Shown one piece after another: positions 33,834-42,451 of a stretch of DNA of 64,000 nt. Below the pieces are notes generated by a model. It worked only from the letters and a program-made list of their open reading frames with translations, did no database searches and was not told the origin of the DNA. This DNA is from Gemmatimonadota bacterium (GTDB lineage Bacteria > Gemmatimonadota > Gemmatimonadetes > Gemmatimonadales > GWC2-71-9). The stretch covers positions 62,001 through 126,000 of the forward strand of contig QHUK01000001.1 in the NCBI GenBank assembly GCA_003222085.1, in the 5' to 3' direction. The first letter of the stretch is position 1. Each line of letters starts with the position of its first letter. The position numbers and the translations under genes are program-made.

Positions 33834-35515
33834 GAGCCGACCGGGATGGAAGCGCGCACCGCCTCGAGGCCCACCCGATGGCAGAAATCGCCGAACCGCT
33901 CGTCCTCGAGCCGCTCGTCGCGGTAGCGCTCGAACAGCGGCCGGACGGTCGCGACGAGCCGGTCCCGCGGCACGAGATCCGCATACAGCGTACCCAGCCT
34001 CGTCCCGAGCATACTGCCGCCCACGAATACGCCGTACTTGTGGAGCGAACGGCCGACGAACGCGAGGTCGGCGGTGTAGGGCCGCGCGCAGCCGTTGGGA
34101 CACCCGGTCATCCGGACCGTGAGCGCTGCATCCGCCACACCCAGCCGCTCGAGCTCGGCCTCGAGCTCCGCGATCACGTCCGGCAGCACCCGCTCCGCTT
34201 CCGCAACCGCGAGGCCGCAGGTGGGGAGTGCCGGGCACGCCATGGCCCAGCGCCGCACCACCGACAACGCGCCGTGCGGAGCGACACCGTGGTCGGCCAG
34301 GATCCGGTCCACGAGCCGCCTCTGCCCATCGGGGATATCGGTCAGCAGCAGGTTCTGCTGGGGGGTGAAGCGGACGCCGCTGCCGACGGTCTCGACCACG
34401 CTCCGCAGCGCGCTCCGGAGCCGGCGGTCCGTGCCATCCCTGATGCGGCCGTTCTCGACGAACACGCCCAGGAAGGAGCGCCCGTCGCCCTGCTCGTGCC
34501 ACCCGAGATGGTCCTGGATATCAGAAACCTCGACCGGTGCGGCCGGCGCGAGGGGGCGGCCGAGCTGCCGCTCCACCTGATCGCGGAACCAGTCCAGGCC
34601 CTCCTTGTCGATAAGATACTTGAGCCGCGCGTGGCGCCGGTCGCTGCGGTTGCCGTGATCGCGCTGAACCTTAACGATCGCCTCCCCAACCTCCACAACC
34701 TCCCCCGACCTGACGAATCCCAACGTGTCCGCGAGCCGCGGGTAGGTGTCCGTCTTGCCGTGCGTACGCCCCATGCCGCCGCCCACCAGCACGTTGAACC
34801 CTGCGAGGCGGTCTCCTCGTGTAACGACCAGGAAGCCCAGGTCGTTCGAGTGCACATCGCAGCAGTTGTCGTCCGGGAAGGCTAACGCGATCTTGAACTT
34901 GCGCGGCAGATAGCGCGTCCCGTAGATCGGATCGGGCTCAGGGGCTCCGCCCGCCACCGGCTCGCCGTCGAGCCAGATCTCGTGATACGCCCGCGTTTGC
35001 GGCAGCAGGTGATCCGACAGCTGGCGCGCCACCCGCAACACCTCGGCTCGCAAGCCCCCGGCGAGCGGGGCGGGGCATGCGATGACGTTGCGCACGACGT
35101 CACCGCAGGCGCCCAGCGTCGTGACGAGCACTTCGTTCACGGAGCGAATCGTCGCCTTGAGATCGCCCTTGAGCACGCCGTGGAACTGGTTGCCCTGGCG
35201 CGTCGTGACGCGCAACGTGCCGTTGCCGTAGCGGTCCGCCAGCTCGTCGATGGCGAGGTATTGCGCGCCGGTGAGCACGCCGCCCGGCAGCTTGCAGCGA
35301 ACCATGAACTGGTGCGCCGCCTCGCTGTCGGTGCCGCGCCGCTCGCGGCGCTGGTCTCGATCCTCCTGCTGGTACGTCCCGTGGAACTTGAGGAGCTGAG
35401 CGCCCGCATCCGAGAAGTGGTCGGTGCCGGCGGCGAGCTCCTCCGCGAGATGCCCGCGCAGTCCGCGGCTCTCCTCCTTCACCTTCTCGACCGCGCTCAG
35501 CGGTTTCTCGATCAT
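33830..35515 (-). CDS. sir: Sulfite/nitrite reductase hemoprotein (assimilatory sulfite reductase)
   Basis: The 561-residue protein has two ferredoxin-like and two siroheme-4Fe4S modules. The N-terminal half includes [12 protein letters not shown] and [14 protein letters not shown]. The cluster ligands are C-x5-C in [10 protein letters not shown] and C-x3-C in [11 protein letters not shown], and [15 protein letters not shown] is another family segment. Reduction of sulfite, rather than nitrite, is inferred from the sat-cysH-cysG neighbours. The ATG overlaps the sat stop. No flavoprotein subunit is adjacent, so ferredoxin is the likely donor. A C-rich repeat at 34681-34711 encodes part of a loop (SGEVVEVGE). 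Confidence 0.93.
   Translation of the reverse strand: MIEKPLSAVEKVKEESRGLRGHLAEELAAGTDHFSDAGAQLLKFHGTYQQEDRDQRRERRGTDSEAAHQFMVRCKLPGGVLTGAQYLAIDELADRYGNGTLRVTTRQGNQFHGVLKGDLKATIRSVNEVLVTTLGACGDVVRNVIACPAPLAGGLRAEVLRVARQLSDHLLPQTRAYHEIWLDGEPVAGGAPEPDPIYGTRYLPRKFKIALAFPDDNCCDVHSNDLGFLVVTRGDRLAGFNVLVGGGMGRTHGKTDTYPRLADTLGFVRSGEVVEVGEAIVKVQRDHGNRSDRRHARLKYLIDKEGLDWFRDQVERQLGRPLAPAAPVEVSDIQDHLGWHEQGDGRSFLGVFVENGRIRDGTDRRLRSALRSVVETVGSGVRFTPQQNLLLTDIPDGQRRLVDRILADHGVAPHGALSVVRRWAMACPALPTCGLAVAEAERVLPDVIAELEAELERLGVADAALTVRMTGCPNGCARPYTADLAFVGRSLHKYGVFVGGSMLGTRLGTLYADLVPRDRLVATVRPLFERYRDERLEDERFGDFCHRVGLEAVRASIPVGS
34681..34711. repeat. 31-bp C-rich repeat inside sir, copy 2
   Basis: Starts CCTCCCCAACCTCCACAACC; 29 of 31 bases match 8011-8041, but here it is read in the opposite sense. 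Confidence 0.75.
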
Positions 35516-36672
35516 GCAACCACCTCCCGCAATCCGTCGGCAAGCACCTGGCCGACTTCCGGCCGGCTGAACTCGGGCGGCGGCAGCTTCCCGCTCCGCA
35601 GCAGCTCGCGCACCCTGGTGCCGGACAGCGTCACGTGGGACCCGGCGTCGTGCGGGCACGTCTTGGGTGACGCCATGCCGCCGCAGCGCTGGCAATAGAA
35701 CGTGTGCTCGAAGCAGATGGGGTGGATGCCGAGCTCGCCAGGCGCGAAGCGCTCGAAGATGCGCTGCGCGTCGTACGTGCCGTAGTAGCTTCCGACCCCC
35801 GCGTGATCGCGGCCCACAATGAAGTGGGTGCAGCCGTAGTTCTTGCGCACCAGCGCGTGGAACACCGCCTCCCGCGGACCGGCGTAGCGCATCGCGGCCG
35901 GGAAGCCTGCGAGCAGTACGCGATCCCGCGGGTAGTAGCGCTCGAGCAGCACGCGATAGCTCTTGACGCGCACGGCGGCGGGGACGTCGTCGTCCTTGGT
36001 GGGCCCGAGGAGTGGATGCAGCAGGAGGCCGTCCACCGTCTCGAGCGCCGCCTTCTGGATGTACTCGTGCGCGCGGTGCACGGGATTGCGCGTCTGGAAA
36101 CCGACCACGGTGCGCCAGGCGCGCTCGGCAAACGTGCGTCGGGTCTCCGCGGGATCGAGCGCCAGCTCCGGGAACAGCGGCGCGGCGCGGCGGAGCAGCC
36201 GGATGTCTCCCCCGACCAGAAAGTCGCCCTGTCCGTACAGATGCGCGACGCCGGGGTGCTTCGGGTCGGTCGTCCCGTAGACAAGCTGCGCCTCCTCCTC
36301 CTTGGAGTGGGTGAACACGTCGCGGACCTCGAGGAGGGCGACGGCACGGCCGTCCGGCGTCTCGAGTGCCACGGTGTCCCGGACCCTCCTGGCGTCCGTC
36401 ACCCGCAACGTGATCGGGAGCGACCACGGGAGACCGTCGGCCAAACGCATCTCGTGGAGGACCCGCTCGTAGTCGGCCAGGCCCATGAAGCCCGTGAGCG
36501 GGCTGTAGGCGCCGGTCGCGATGAGCTCGAGATCCGCCACGGTCCGCGAGTCGAGCGTCAGAGACGGCAGCGCGGCCGCCAGCTCGAGGGCCGCCGCGCG
36601 CTCCTCGCCCGCGATCACTCGGCTCACCAGCGTTCCGCCGTGTGGCGGGATCGTCGTGATGTCACCGCTCAC
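35512..36672 (-). CDS. sat: Sulfate adenylyltransferase (ATP sulfurylase)
   Basis: The 386-residue single-chain ATP sulfurylase has [14 protein letters not shown] (QTRN and HRAH substrate and ATP motifs), [57 protein letters not shown] with the GRDHAG motif, and a C-terminal Cys set (CQRCGG) with the ISGT-like [10 protein letters not shown]. It makes APS from sulfate and ATP. The GTG at 36672 has GAGAGGTGAG upstream and overlaps the cysH end by 11 bases. The next gene overlaps by four. Confidence 0.95.
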   Translation of the reverse strand: MSGDITTIPPHGGTLVSRVIAGEERAAALELAAALPSLTLDSRTVADLELIATGAYSPLTGFMGLADYERVLHEMRLADGLPWSLPITLRVTDARRVRDTVALETPDGRAVALLEVRDVFTHSKEEEAQLVYGTTDPKHPGVAHLYGQGDFLVGGDIRLLRRAAPLFPELALDPAETRRTFAERAWRTVVGFQTRNPVHRAHEYIQKAALETVDGLLLHPLLGPTKDDDVPAAVRVKSYRVLLERYYPRDRVLLAGFPAAMRYAGPREAVFHALVRKNYGCTHFIVGRDHAGVGSYYGTYDAQRIFERFAPGELGIHPICFEHTFYCQRCGGMASPKTCPHDAGSHVTLSGTRVRELLRSGKLPPPEFSRPEVGQVLADGLREVVA

Positions 36673-37372
36673 TGCTCACCTCTCGCTTCTCACGCTTTAC
36701 GGTGAACGTGTGCAGGCCGCACTCGGTCTTGCCGGTGCCGCTCCACCGCCCCGCGCGCTCGGCTTCGCCGGGGGCGGTAGGGCGGGTGCACGGCCAACAC
36801 CCGATGCTCGCGTAGCCCTGATCGAGCAACGGGTGGTATGGGACGCCGTTTTCCCGGATGTAGCGCCACACGTCCGCCCGACCCCAGTGCGCCAGCGGAA
36901 ACACTTTCACGATCGGCCGGCCATCGATTTCGTGATACTCGACGACCTTCGTCAACGAGCGAATGGAGGACTGATCCTGCCGCACCGCGCTGATCCACGC
37001 GTCGAAGCCGACCATGGCGCGCGCCAGGGGCTTGACCTTGCGGATGAAGCAGCAGCGGTCCGGGTCCGTCGCGTAGAGCGGGCCAGGGTCGGTCAGAGGC
37101 TTGAGCTCGACGAGATTGAGGCCGTAGCGCTGGGCGAACCGCTCCTTGAACGCGTACGTCTCGGGGAAATGGAACCCGGTGTCGAGGAAGATTACCGGCA
37201 CGGTCCGGTCGATGCGGCTGAGCAGGTGCGCAAGCACCACGCCCCCTCCACCGAAGCTCACCGTCAGGGCCGCCCTTCCCGGGAATGCGTCCACCGCCCA
37301 GGTAAGCGTCGTCTCGGGATCGGCCCCCCTCAGGGCTAGAGCCCGCTCGCGAACTTGCGCGGCGCTAAGCAT
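36662..37372 (-). CDS. cysH: Phosphoadenylyl/adenylyl-sulfate reductase, 4Fe-4S type
   Basis: The 236-residue protein has a PP-loop-like start ([16 protein letters not shown]), [16 protein letters not shown], and [12 protein letters not shown] plus GCWPCTRPT, the CC...CxxC set that ligates a 4Fe-4S cluster. The C-terminal KTECGLH holds the catalytic Cys. The cluster marks the APS-reducing type, although CysC (APS kinase) is encoded next door, so either APS or PAPS may be used. It overlaps cysC by eight bases. Confidence 0.94.
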   Translation of the reverse strand: MLSAAQVRERALALRGADPETTLTWAVDAFPGRAALTVSFGGGGVVLAHLLSRIDRTVPVIFLDTGFHFPETYAFKERFAQRYGLNLVELKPLTDPGPLYATDPDRCCFIRKVKPLARAMVGFDAWISAVRQDQSSIRSLTKVVEYHEIDGRPIVKVFPLAHWGRADVWRYIRENGVPYHPLLDQGYASIGCWPCTRPTAPGEAERAGRWSGTGKTECGLHTFTVKREKREVSSER

Positions 37373-37946
37373 CGCTCGCGCTCCGGAGGTGGCCGAGCTC
37401 GACGAGGCGGTCGATCACGCGGGCGGTGCTGTCGGGGACCTCCTCGCGCTCGGTGTCGATCACGAGCTCTGGGCACACCGGCTCCTCGTAGGGATCCGAC
37501 ACGCCGGTGAACTGAGGAATCTCCCCGGCGAGCGCCCGACGATACAACCCTTTGGTGTCGCGGCGGATGCACTCGTCGAGCGAGGCCTTCACGTACACCT
37601 CGATGAACGCGCCGATGCTCTCGCGCACCTCGTCCCGGATCGCGCGGTAGGGCGAGATCGCAGCCGTGATCACCGCCACGCCGTTCCGTGTGAGCAGCTT
37701 CGCCACGTAGCCGATCCGGCGGATGTTGATGTCGCGGTCCTCGCGCGAGAATCCCAGACCCTTGGAGAGGTTCTGACGTATCTCGTCCCCGTCGAGCACT
37801 TCGACCGCCATGCCCAGACCACGCAGCTCCGCGCTCACCGCTGCTGCGAGCGTGGATTTGCCCGCGCCGGATAGACCGGTGAACCACAGCGTAAAGCCGT
37901 GCGCCTGCGCGATACGCCTGTCCGTTACCAGGTCAGGTTGAGTCAT
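37365..37946 (-). CDS. cysC: Adenylyl-sulfate (APS) kinase
   Basis: The 193-residue kinase has Walker A in [44 protein letters not shown], and the family pattern [13 protein letters not shown] and [19 protein letters not shown]. It phosphorylates APS to PAPS. It is the first structural gene of the minus-strand cys operon and is preceded by a repeat, a terminator and a Cys-rich leader peptide. The ATG at 37946 fits the conserved N-terminus, with GGGAGGGACC upstream. Confidence 0.95.
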   Translation of the reverse strand: MTQPDLVTDRRIAQAHGFTLWFTGLSGAGKSTLAAAVSAELRGLGMAVEVLDGDEIRQNLSKGLGFSREDRDINIRRIGYVAKLLTRNGVAVITAAISPYRAIRDEVRESIGAFIEVYVKASLDECIRRDTKGLYRRALAGEIPQFTGVSDPYEEPVCPELVIDTEREEVPDSTARVIDRLVELGHLRSASDA

Positions 37947-37967
37947 CGCTCTCTGGTCCCTCCCTTT

Positions 37968-38012
37968 CGTCCCCCCTCTCCGCAACGCGGAGAGGGGGAC
38001 CGGGGGTGAGGC
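37968..38012. repeat. Palindromic repeat in the cys leader, copy 2
   Basis: CCCCTCTCC-GCAACG-CGGAGAGGGG followed by GGGGGTGAGGC, matching the copy at 2277-2321. It lies between the attenuator terminator and cysC, so it would be part of the operon's 5' untranslated region. Confidence 0.85.
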
Positions 38013-38027
38013 AAAGGGGTGAGGCAA

Positions 38028-38065
38028 GAACAAAACGGGCCCGCTTCCCAAGGGAAGCGGGCCCG
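38028..38065 (-). terminator. Attenuator terminator before cysC
   Basis: Minus strand CGGGCCCGCTTCCC, loop TT, GGGAAGCGGGCCCG (14 perfect pairs), then TTTTGTTC. Confidence 0.88.
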
Positions 38066-38103
38066 ATCTGCGTCGCGCGTGCCGATTACAACCTAGTCGA
38101 GCA

Positions 38104-38214
38104 TCATCCGATGCCGGCAACCACAGCGCCACAACCGCGTCCGCTCCCAAAGGAGCAAGGACACATCATCCGACAGGGCGGACAACAGCGGGTGGTGGTA
38201 TGGCGCACGATCAT
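38104..38214 (-). CDS. Cys-rich attenuator leader peptide of the sulfate assimilation operon
   Basis: A 36-residue frame contains [16 protein letters not shown] and one more Cys, then TGA: six Cys and two internal Met codons clustered in 20. It is followed 38 bases later by a strong terminator and then by cysC-cysH-sat-sir-cysG. Stalling at Cys codons under cysteine shortage should let transcription continue into the sulfur genes. Poly-Cys leader peptides with this logic are known in actinobacteria; I know of none described for this type of organism. The ATG is eight bases after the -10 box, so the mRNA is nearly leaderless. Confidence 0.85.
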   Translation of the reverse strand: MIVRHTTTRCCPPCRMMCPCSFGSGRGCGAVVAGIG

Positions 38215-38222
38215 GATTCGGT

Positions 38223-38251
38223 TATTTACCTGGCACGTGCTGCCGTGTCAA
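38223..38251 (-). promoter_or_regulatory. Promoter of the cys leader and operon
   Basis: Minus strand TTGACA (38251-38246), 17-base spacer, TAAATA (38228-38223). This is the best sigma-70-like match in the window. Confidence 0.78.
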
Positions 38252-38278
38252 TCGCACGTTCGGGGGGGCCCTGGGTGG

Positions 38279-38308
38279 TTGACACGGGTCGAGTCGGCCA
38301 CTTAGTTA
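38279..38308 (+). promoter_or_regulatory. Promoter of the his leader and operon
   Basis: TTGACA (38279-38284), then TTAGTT at a 17-base or TAGTTA at an 18-base spacing. The predicted start is 38314-38316, at the leader ATG. It is back-to-back with the cys promoter, the -35 boxes being 27 bases apart. Confidence 0.68.
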
Positions 38309-38314
38309 CTGGTC

Positions 38315-38401
38315 ATGCGGCGTACCCGTTTGCATCACCGGAACCACCATCACCACCCCGTTGGATGGGGGAGCCGGAGGCGTACGCAAGGTAACCAGTA
38401 G
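38315..38401 (+). CDS. His leader peptide
   Basis: A 28-residue frame contains RLHHRNHHHHPVGW, i.e. six His codons within eight, then TAG. It is followed after 23 bases by a strong terminator and then the his operon, the classical arrangement for histidine attenuation. No ribosome site precedes the ATG, which coincides with the predicted transcription start. Confidence 0.9.
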   Translation: MRRTRLHHRNHHHHPVGWGSRRRTQGNQ

Positions 38402-38424
38402 CATGTAGACCTTGAGTCCATCGC

Positions 38425-38460
38425 CGACGCCGGCCCCCCGGGGCCGGCGTCGTGCTTTTT
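38425..38460 (+). terminator. his attenuator terminator
   Basis: CGACGCCGGCCCC, loop CC, GGGGCCGGCGTCG, then TGCTTTTT. Confidence 0.9.
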
Positions 38461-38513
38461 GGGACGCTCGAGCTCCGGGGCCTCGGCTCGGCCAACGCTC
38501 GGAGCACGACACG

Positions 38514-39392
38514 ATGTCTCGACCATCCGGTTCTTCGACACCCCTGCGCCTCGGCCTGCCCAAAGGCCGCATGGAGCAAGGCGTGATGACCCTCCTCGGC
38601 GATGCCGGCATTCGGATTCGCCCGGGCGCCAGGGGCTATCGCCCCGACGTGTCCCTGCCGGACACCGAAGCCAAGATTCTCAAGCCCCAGAACATCGTGG
38701 AGATGCTCGCCCTCGGCAGCCGGGACGTGGGCTTCGCCGGTGCGGACTGGGTAGCGGAGCTCGAGGCGAACGTCGTGGACCTGCTCGACACCGGCCTCGA
38801 TCCCGTACAAGTCGTCGCGGCGACGCCCAAGACCCTGCTCGTGGACGGGCACCTGCCGGCCCGTCGCCTGGTGGTGGCGTCCGAGTACGAGCGGCTGGCG
38901 CGGCGCTGGATCGCCGAGCGCGGGCTCTCCGCCGAGTGCGTGCGCTCGTACGGCGCGACCGAAGTGTTCCCGCCGGAAGACGCGGACGTCATCGTGGACA
39001 ATACCGCCACCGGCGCGACGCTCGAGGCCAACGGTCTCGTGGTCGTGGACGAGCTGATGCGCTCTTCCACGCGCCTCTATGCCAATCCCGAGGCGCTCGA
39101 GGATCGCGCACGGCGCCGGCGAATCGACGACCTGGTGATGCTGCTCGAGTCCGTGCTCGTGGCCCGGCGTCGCGTGATGCTCGAGGTGAACGCCTCGGCG
39201 GAGTGCCTCGAAGCGGTGGTCGCGGTCCTCCCGTCGATGCGACAGGCTACTGTCGCACCGCTGTTCGGGAACGGTGGCTACGCGGTGAAGGCCGCGGTGC
39301 CGCGCGACGCGTTGCCACAGGTGATCCCCGCCGTGAAAGCGGCGGGGGGCACCGATCTCGTCGTCTCCACCTTCTCGCAGATCGTCCCATGA
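38514..39392 (+). CDS. hisG: ATP phosphoribosyltransferase, long form
   Basis: The 292-residue protein begins LRLGLPKGRMEQGVMTLLGDAG and has VDNTATGATLEANGL, the PRPP-binding loop. The C-terminal part (about residues 210-292: RRRVMLEVNASAECLEAVVAVLP... [14 protein letters not shown]) is the regulatory domain of long-form HisG, so feedback inhibition by histidine is expected and HisZ is not needed. The ATG at 38514 has GGAG upstream. It is the first gene of the his operon and follows the His leader and terminator. Confidence 0.96.
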   Translation: MSRPSGSSTPLRLGLPKGRMEQGVMTLLGDAGIRIRPGARGYRPDVSLPDTEAKILKPQNIVEMLALGSRDVGFAGADWVAELEANVVDLLDTGLDPVQVVAATPKTLLVDGHLPARRLVVASEYERLARRWIAERGLSAECVRSYGATEVFPPEDADVIVDNTATGATLEANGLVVVDELMRSSTRLYANPEALEDRARRRRIDDLVMLLESVLVARRRVMLEVNASAECLEAVVAVLPSMRQATVAPLFGNGGYAVKAAVPRDALPQVIPAVKAAGGTDLVVSTFSQIVP

Positions 39393-40477
39393 CGGCCACG
39401 ACCTCCGCTTCTCCGACCGGTCCGGTGTCGCGGATCGACCCGGCCACCGCCTACCGGCGTCCGGCGAGCGGTCCCGGCATGCTTCGCCTCGACTCGAATG
39501 AGGGTATCCTGCCATCGCGCGCCCTGCTCGGCGATCTCGCCAACGCAGACCCGGAGCTGTTGCGCCGTTACCCGGACGTCTCCACCCTCGAAACCGCCCT
39601 CGCCGCCCGGGTCGGCGTCGCGCCGGACCGCCTGCTGGTGACAGCCGGGGCAGACGAGGGGATCGATCGCGCGTGCCGGGCCTTTCTCGAGCCCGGCCGT
39701 ACCCTGGTGCTGCCGGACCCCAGCTTCGACATGTTCGATTGCAGTACCGCACTCGCCGGCGGTGAGCTCGTCCGCGTCCCGTGGTGGGACGACGCCTTCC
39801 CGAGCGGCGCGTTCGTGGGCCGGCTGGACGCGCGCACTGCCGTCGTCGCGGTCGTGTCGCCGAACAATCCGACGGGGAGCGTCGCGACGCTGGCCGATGT
39901 CCGGCGCGTGGCCGCGGCGGCGCCGAACGCGCTCGTCATCCTCGATCACGTGTACGTCGAGTACGCCGACGAGGACCTCACTCCCTCGGTGCTCGATCTT
40001 CCCAATGTCCTGGTACTGCGTACGCTGTCCAAGGCCTGGGGCCTCGCCGGCTGCCGGGTGGGGTACGCCGTCGGGAGCCCGTATGTCATAGCCGTGCTGC
40101 GCGCGGCGGGCGGCCCGTATACCGTGGCGGCGCCATCGGTTGCGCTCGCCCTCGCCCAGCTCGGGCGCGGCGCCGAGCCGCTGCGCGTCCATGTGGCTCG
40201 GGTCCGCGAGGAGCGTCGCCTCCTCAGCGCGCGGCTGGCCGCCGCCGGCCTCGCGCCCCGGCCGTCGCAGGCCAACTTCGTGCTCGTCGAATGCGGACCG
40301 CGTGCCGGCTCGATCGGCGCGGGCCTCGCCGCCCGCGGCGTGCTGGTGCGCGACTTCCCCGACCGCCGGGGGCTCGAGACGGCGCTGCGCATCACGCTTC
40401 CCGGGGATGCTGCCGACTTCGAGCGGCTGAGCGAGGCCCTGGAGCGTACGCTCGACGCCGAGGGACTCGCGCCATGA
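39389..40477 (+). CDS. hisC: Histidinol-phosphate aminotransferase
   Basis: The 362-residue fold-type I PLP enzyme has [11 protein letters not shown] (substrate contact), [14 protein letters not shown], and [20 protein letters not shown] with the PLP lysine in SKAWGLAG. It converts imidazole-acetol phosphate to histidinol phosphate. The start overlaps the hisG stop (ATGA) and the end overlaps hisB. Confidence 0.93.
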   Translation: MTATTSASPTGPVSRIDPATAYRRPASGPGMLRLDSNEGILPSRALLGDLANADPELLRRYPDVSTLETALAARVGVAPDRLLVTAGADEGIDRACRAFLEPGRTLVLPDPSFDMFDCSTALAGGELVRVPWWDDAFPSGAFVGRLDARTAVVAVVSPNNPTGSVATLADVRRVAAAAPNALVILDHVYVEYADEDLTPSVLDLPNVLVLRTLSKAWGLAGCRVGYAVGSPYVIAVLRAAGGPYTVAAPSVALALAQLGRGAEPLRVHVARVREERRLLSARLAAAGLAPRPSQANFVLVECGPRAGSIGAGLAARGVLVRDFPDRRGLETALRITLPGDAADFERLSEALERTLDAEGLAP

Positions 40478-41067
40478 CCGCGCGCACCGCGACCGTCACT
40501 CGCGCCACCCGCGAGACATCGATCACCGTCACGCTCACGCTCGACGGCACGGGACAAGCCGACGTGAAGACGGGCCTCGGCTTCCTCGATCATCTGCTCG
40601 ACGCGCTCAGCCGCCACGCGCGGTTCGATCTCACGCTTGCCTGCGCGGGTGATCTCCACATCGACGACCACCACACCGCCGAGGACTGCGCGCTGGCGTT
40701 GGGCCAGGCGCTGGACCGCGCCCTGGGCGAGCGGCGCGGCGTCAACCGGTTTGGGTGGGCGTACGCCCCGCTCGACGAGGCGCTGGCACGCGCCGTCGTC
40801 GATCTGTCGGGGCGGTCGTACGTGGACGCGACGCTCGGATTGCGCCGGGAGGCGATCGGCGAACTCGCGTGCGAGAACATTCCGCACATCCTCCGCTCGC
40901 TCGCCGCCGCGGGGCGGTTCACGCTGCACGTCGACGTGCTGAAGGGCGAGAACGACCACCATCGGGCCGAGGCCGCCTTCAAGGCGACGGCCCTCGCGCT
41001 CAAACAGGCGGTGGCCTGCTCAGGCTTCGACGACGTGCCGTCCACCAAGGGGACGCTCGATGCCTGA
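40474..41067 (+). CDS. hisB: Imidazoleglycerol-phosphate dehydratase
   Basis: The 197-residue monofunctional IGPD shows [42 protein letters not shown] and [21 protein letters not shown], the two Mn-binding HHxxE motifs. There is no histidinol-phosphatase domain and no phosphatase gene in the operon, so that step is encoded elsewhere. It overlaps hisC by four bases and hisHF by eight. Confidence 0.96.
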   Translation: MTARTATVTRATRETSITVTLTLDGTGQADVKTGLGFLDHLLDALSRHARFDLTLACAGDLHIDDHHTAEDCALALGQALDRALGERRGVNRFGWAYAPLDEALARAVVDLSGRSYVDATLGLRREAIGELACENIPHILRSLAAAGRFTLHVDVLKGENDHHRAEAAFKATALALKQAVACSGFDDVPSTKGTLDA

Positions 41068-42451
41068 CGTCGTCATCGTGAATTCGGGCGTCGCCAATCT
41101 CGCGTCGATCACCAGCGCGTTCCGCCGGCTCGGCACGAGCGTGGTCGTGACCGACGACCCGGGCGTCGTGGCAGCGGCACGCCGTGTAGTGCTGCCGGGC
41201 GTGGGAGCCTTTGGAGCGGGGCTGGCAGCGCTGCGCGCTCGTGGGCTCGACAGAGCAATCGCAGAGGCGGTGGCGCGAGGCACACCGCTGCTCGGCGTGT
41301 GTCTGGGGATGCAGATGCTGTGCGAGGGGAGCGAGGAGACCTCCGCCGTGGCGGGGCTCGGCGTGATCGCGGGCGCGTGCCGCCGGCTGCCCGATCACGT
41401 GCGAGTGCCGCACCTCGGCTGGAACGCGGTGACGGCCGTAGCGCAAGCCGGACTCGTCGACTCCGGCGTCGCCGCGTTTGCGAACTCTTATGCCTTGCAG
41501 GAGGCACCCCCGGGGTGGACCCCCGCGTGGACGACGCACGGCGTGCGGTTCGTGGCGGCACTGGAGCAGGGCCGCATCCTCGCGTGCCAGTTTCACCCGG
41601 AGCTGTCCGGCGCTTGGGGGGCGGCGTTGCTGGAGCGCTGGCTCGCAGGGGCAACGGTCGCCCCGTCCGCTACGGCGGGCGAGGGTCCGGCGCCCGGGCT
41701 CCTGCCGCGCGTCGTGCCCTGCCTCGACGTGAGGGACGGTCGGGTCGTAAAGGGGGTCCGGTTCCAGCACCTGCGGGACGCGGGTGATCCGGCCGCACAG
41801 GGGGCGCTGTACGAGTCTCAGGGCGCGGACGAGATCGTCGTCCTCGACGTGGCCGCGTCGCCCGAAGGGAGGGCCACCCAGATCGAGACCGTGGAGCGGG
41901 TGCGCGCGGCGATCCGCATTCCCCTCACGGTCGGTGGCGGCGTCCGGAGCGTGGATGACGCCCGGCGGCTGCTCGCGGCGGGTGCCGACAAGGTGAGCGT
42001 GAATACCGCCGCGGTGCAGCGCCCCGCCCTCCTCGCCGAGCTCGCGACCGAGTTCGGCAGCCAGTGCGTCGTGCTCGCCATCGATGCGCGTCGCACGGGA
42101 GGAGATCGGTGGGAAGCGCTCGCGTTCGGCGGCCGCGAGCCCGGGCGACCCGATGCGGTGGCGTGGGCGCGGGAGGCCGCGGGTTTGGGTGCGGGGGAGA
42201 TCCTGCTCACCAGCTGGGATCGCGACGGCACGCGATCGGGGCCCGATGTGGAGCTGTTGCGCGCGGTGGCGGGAGCCGTACGCGTGCCCGTGGTCGCCTC
42301 CGGCGGCATCGGCGAGCGGGCTCACGTCCTCGAGGCGTTTCGCGCGGGCGCGGACGCCGTACTCGCGGCGTCGGTGTTCCACGACGGCGACGACACCGTC
42401 GACGGCATCAAAGCGGATCTCTCCTTGCACGGGCTCCGGGTGCGGCGATGA
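41060..42451 (+). CDS. hisHF: HisH-HisF fusion: complete imidazole glycerol phosphate synthase
   Basis: The 463-residue protein has a class-I glutaminase at residues 1 to about 200: [18 protein letters not shown] with nucleophile Cys81, and QFHPE with His179 and Glu181. A 15-residue linker leads to the HisF barrel from about 217: [17 protein letters not shown] with catalytic Asp223, [19 protein letters not shown] with the second Asp, and VVASGGIG. The two subunits are normally separate in bacteria; fusion is the rule for eukaryotic HIS7. No stop or frameshift lies between them. The protein should couple ammonia transfer within one chain. It overlaps hisB and the next gene. Confidence 0.94.
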   Translation: MPDVVIVNSGVANLASITSAFRRLGTSVVVTDDPGVVAAARRVVLPGVGAFGAGLAALRARGLDRAIAEAVARGTPLLGVCLGMQMLCEGSEETSAVAGLGVIAGACRRLPDHVRVPHLGWNAVTAVAQAGLVDSGVAAFANSYALQEAPPGWTPAWTTHGVRFVAALEQGRILACQFHPELSGAWGAALLERWLAGATVAPSATAGEGPAPGLLPRVVPCLDVRDGRVVKGVRFQHLRDAGDPAAQGALYESQGADEIVVLDVAASPEGRATQIETVERVRAAIRIPLTVGGGVRSVDDARRLLAAGADKVSVNTAAVQRPALLAELATEFGSQCVVLAIDARRTGGDRWEALAFGGREPGRPDAVAWAREAAGLGAGEILLTSWDRDGTRSGPDVELLRAVAGAVRVPVVASGGIGERAHVLEAFRAGADAVLAASVFHDGDDTVDGIKADLSLHGLRVRR

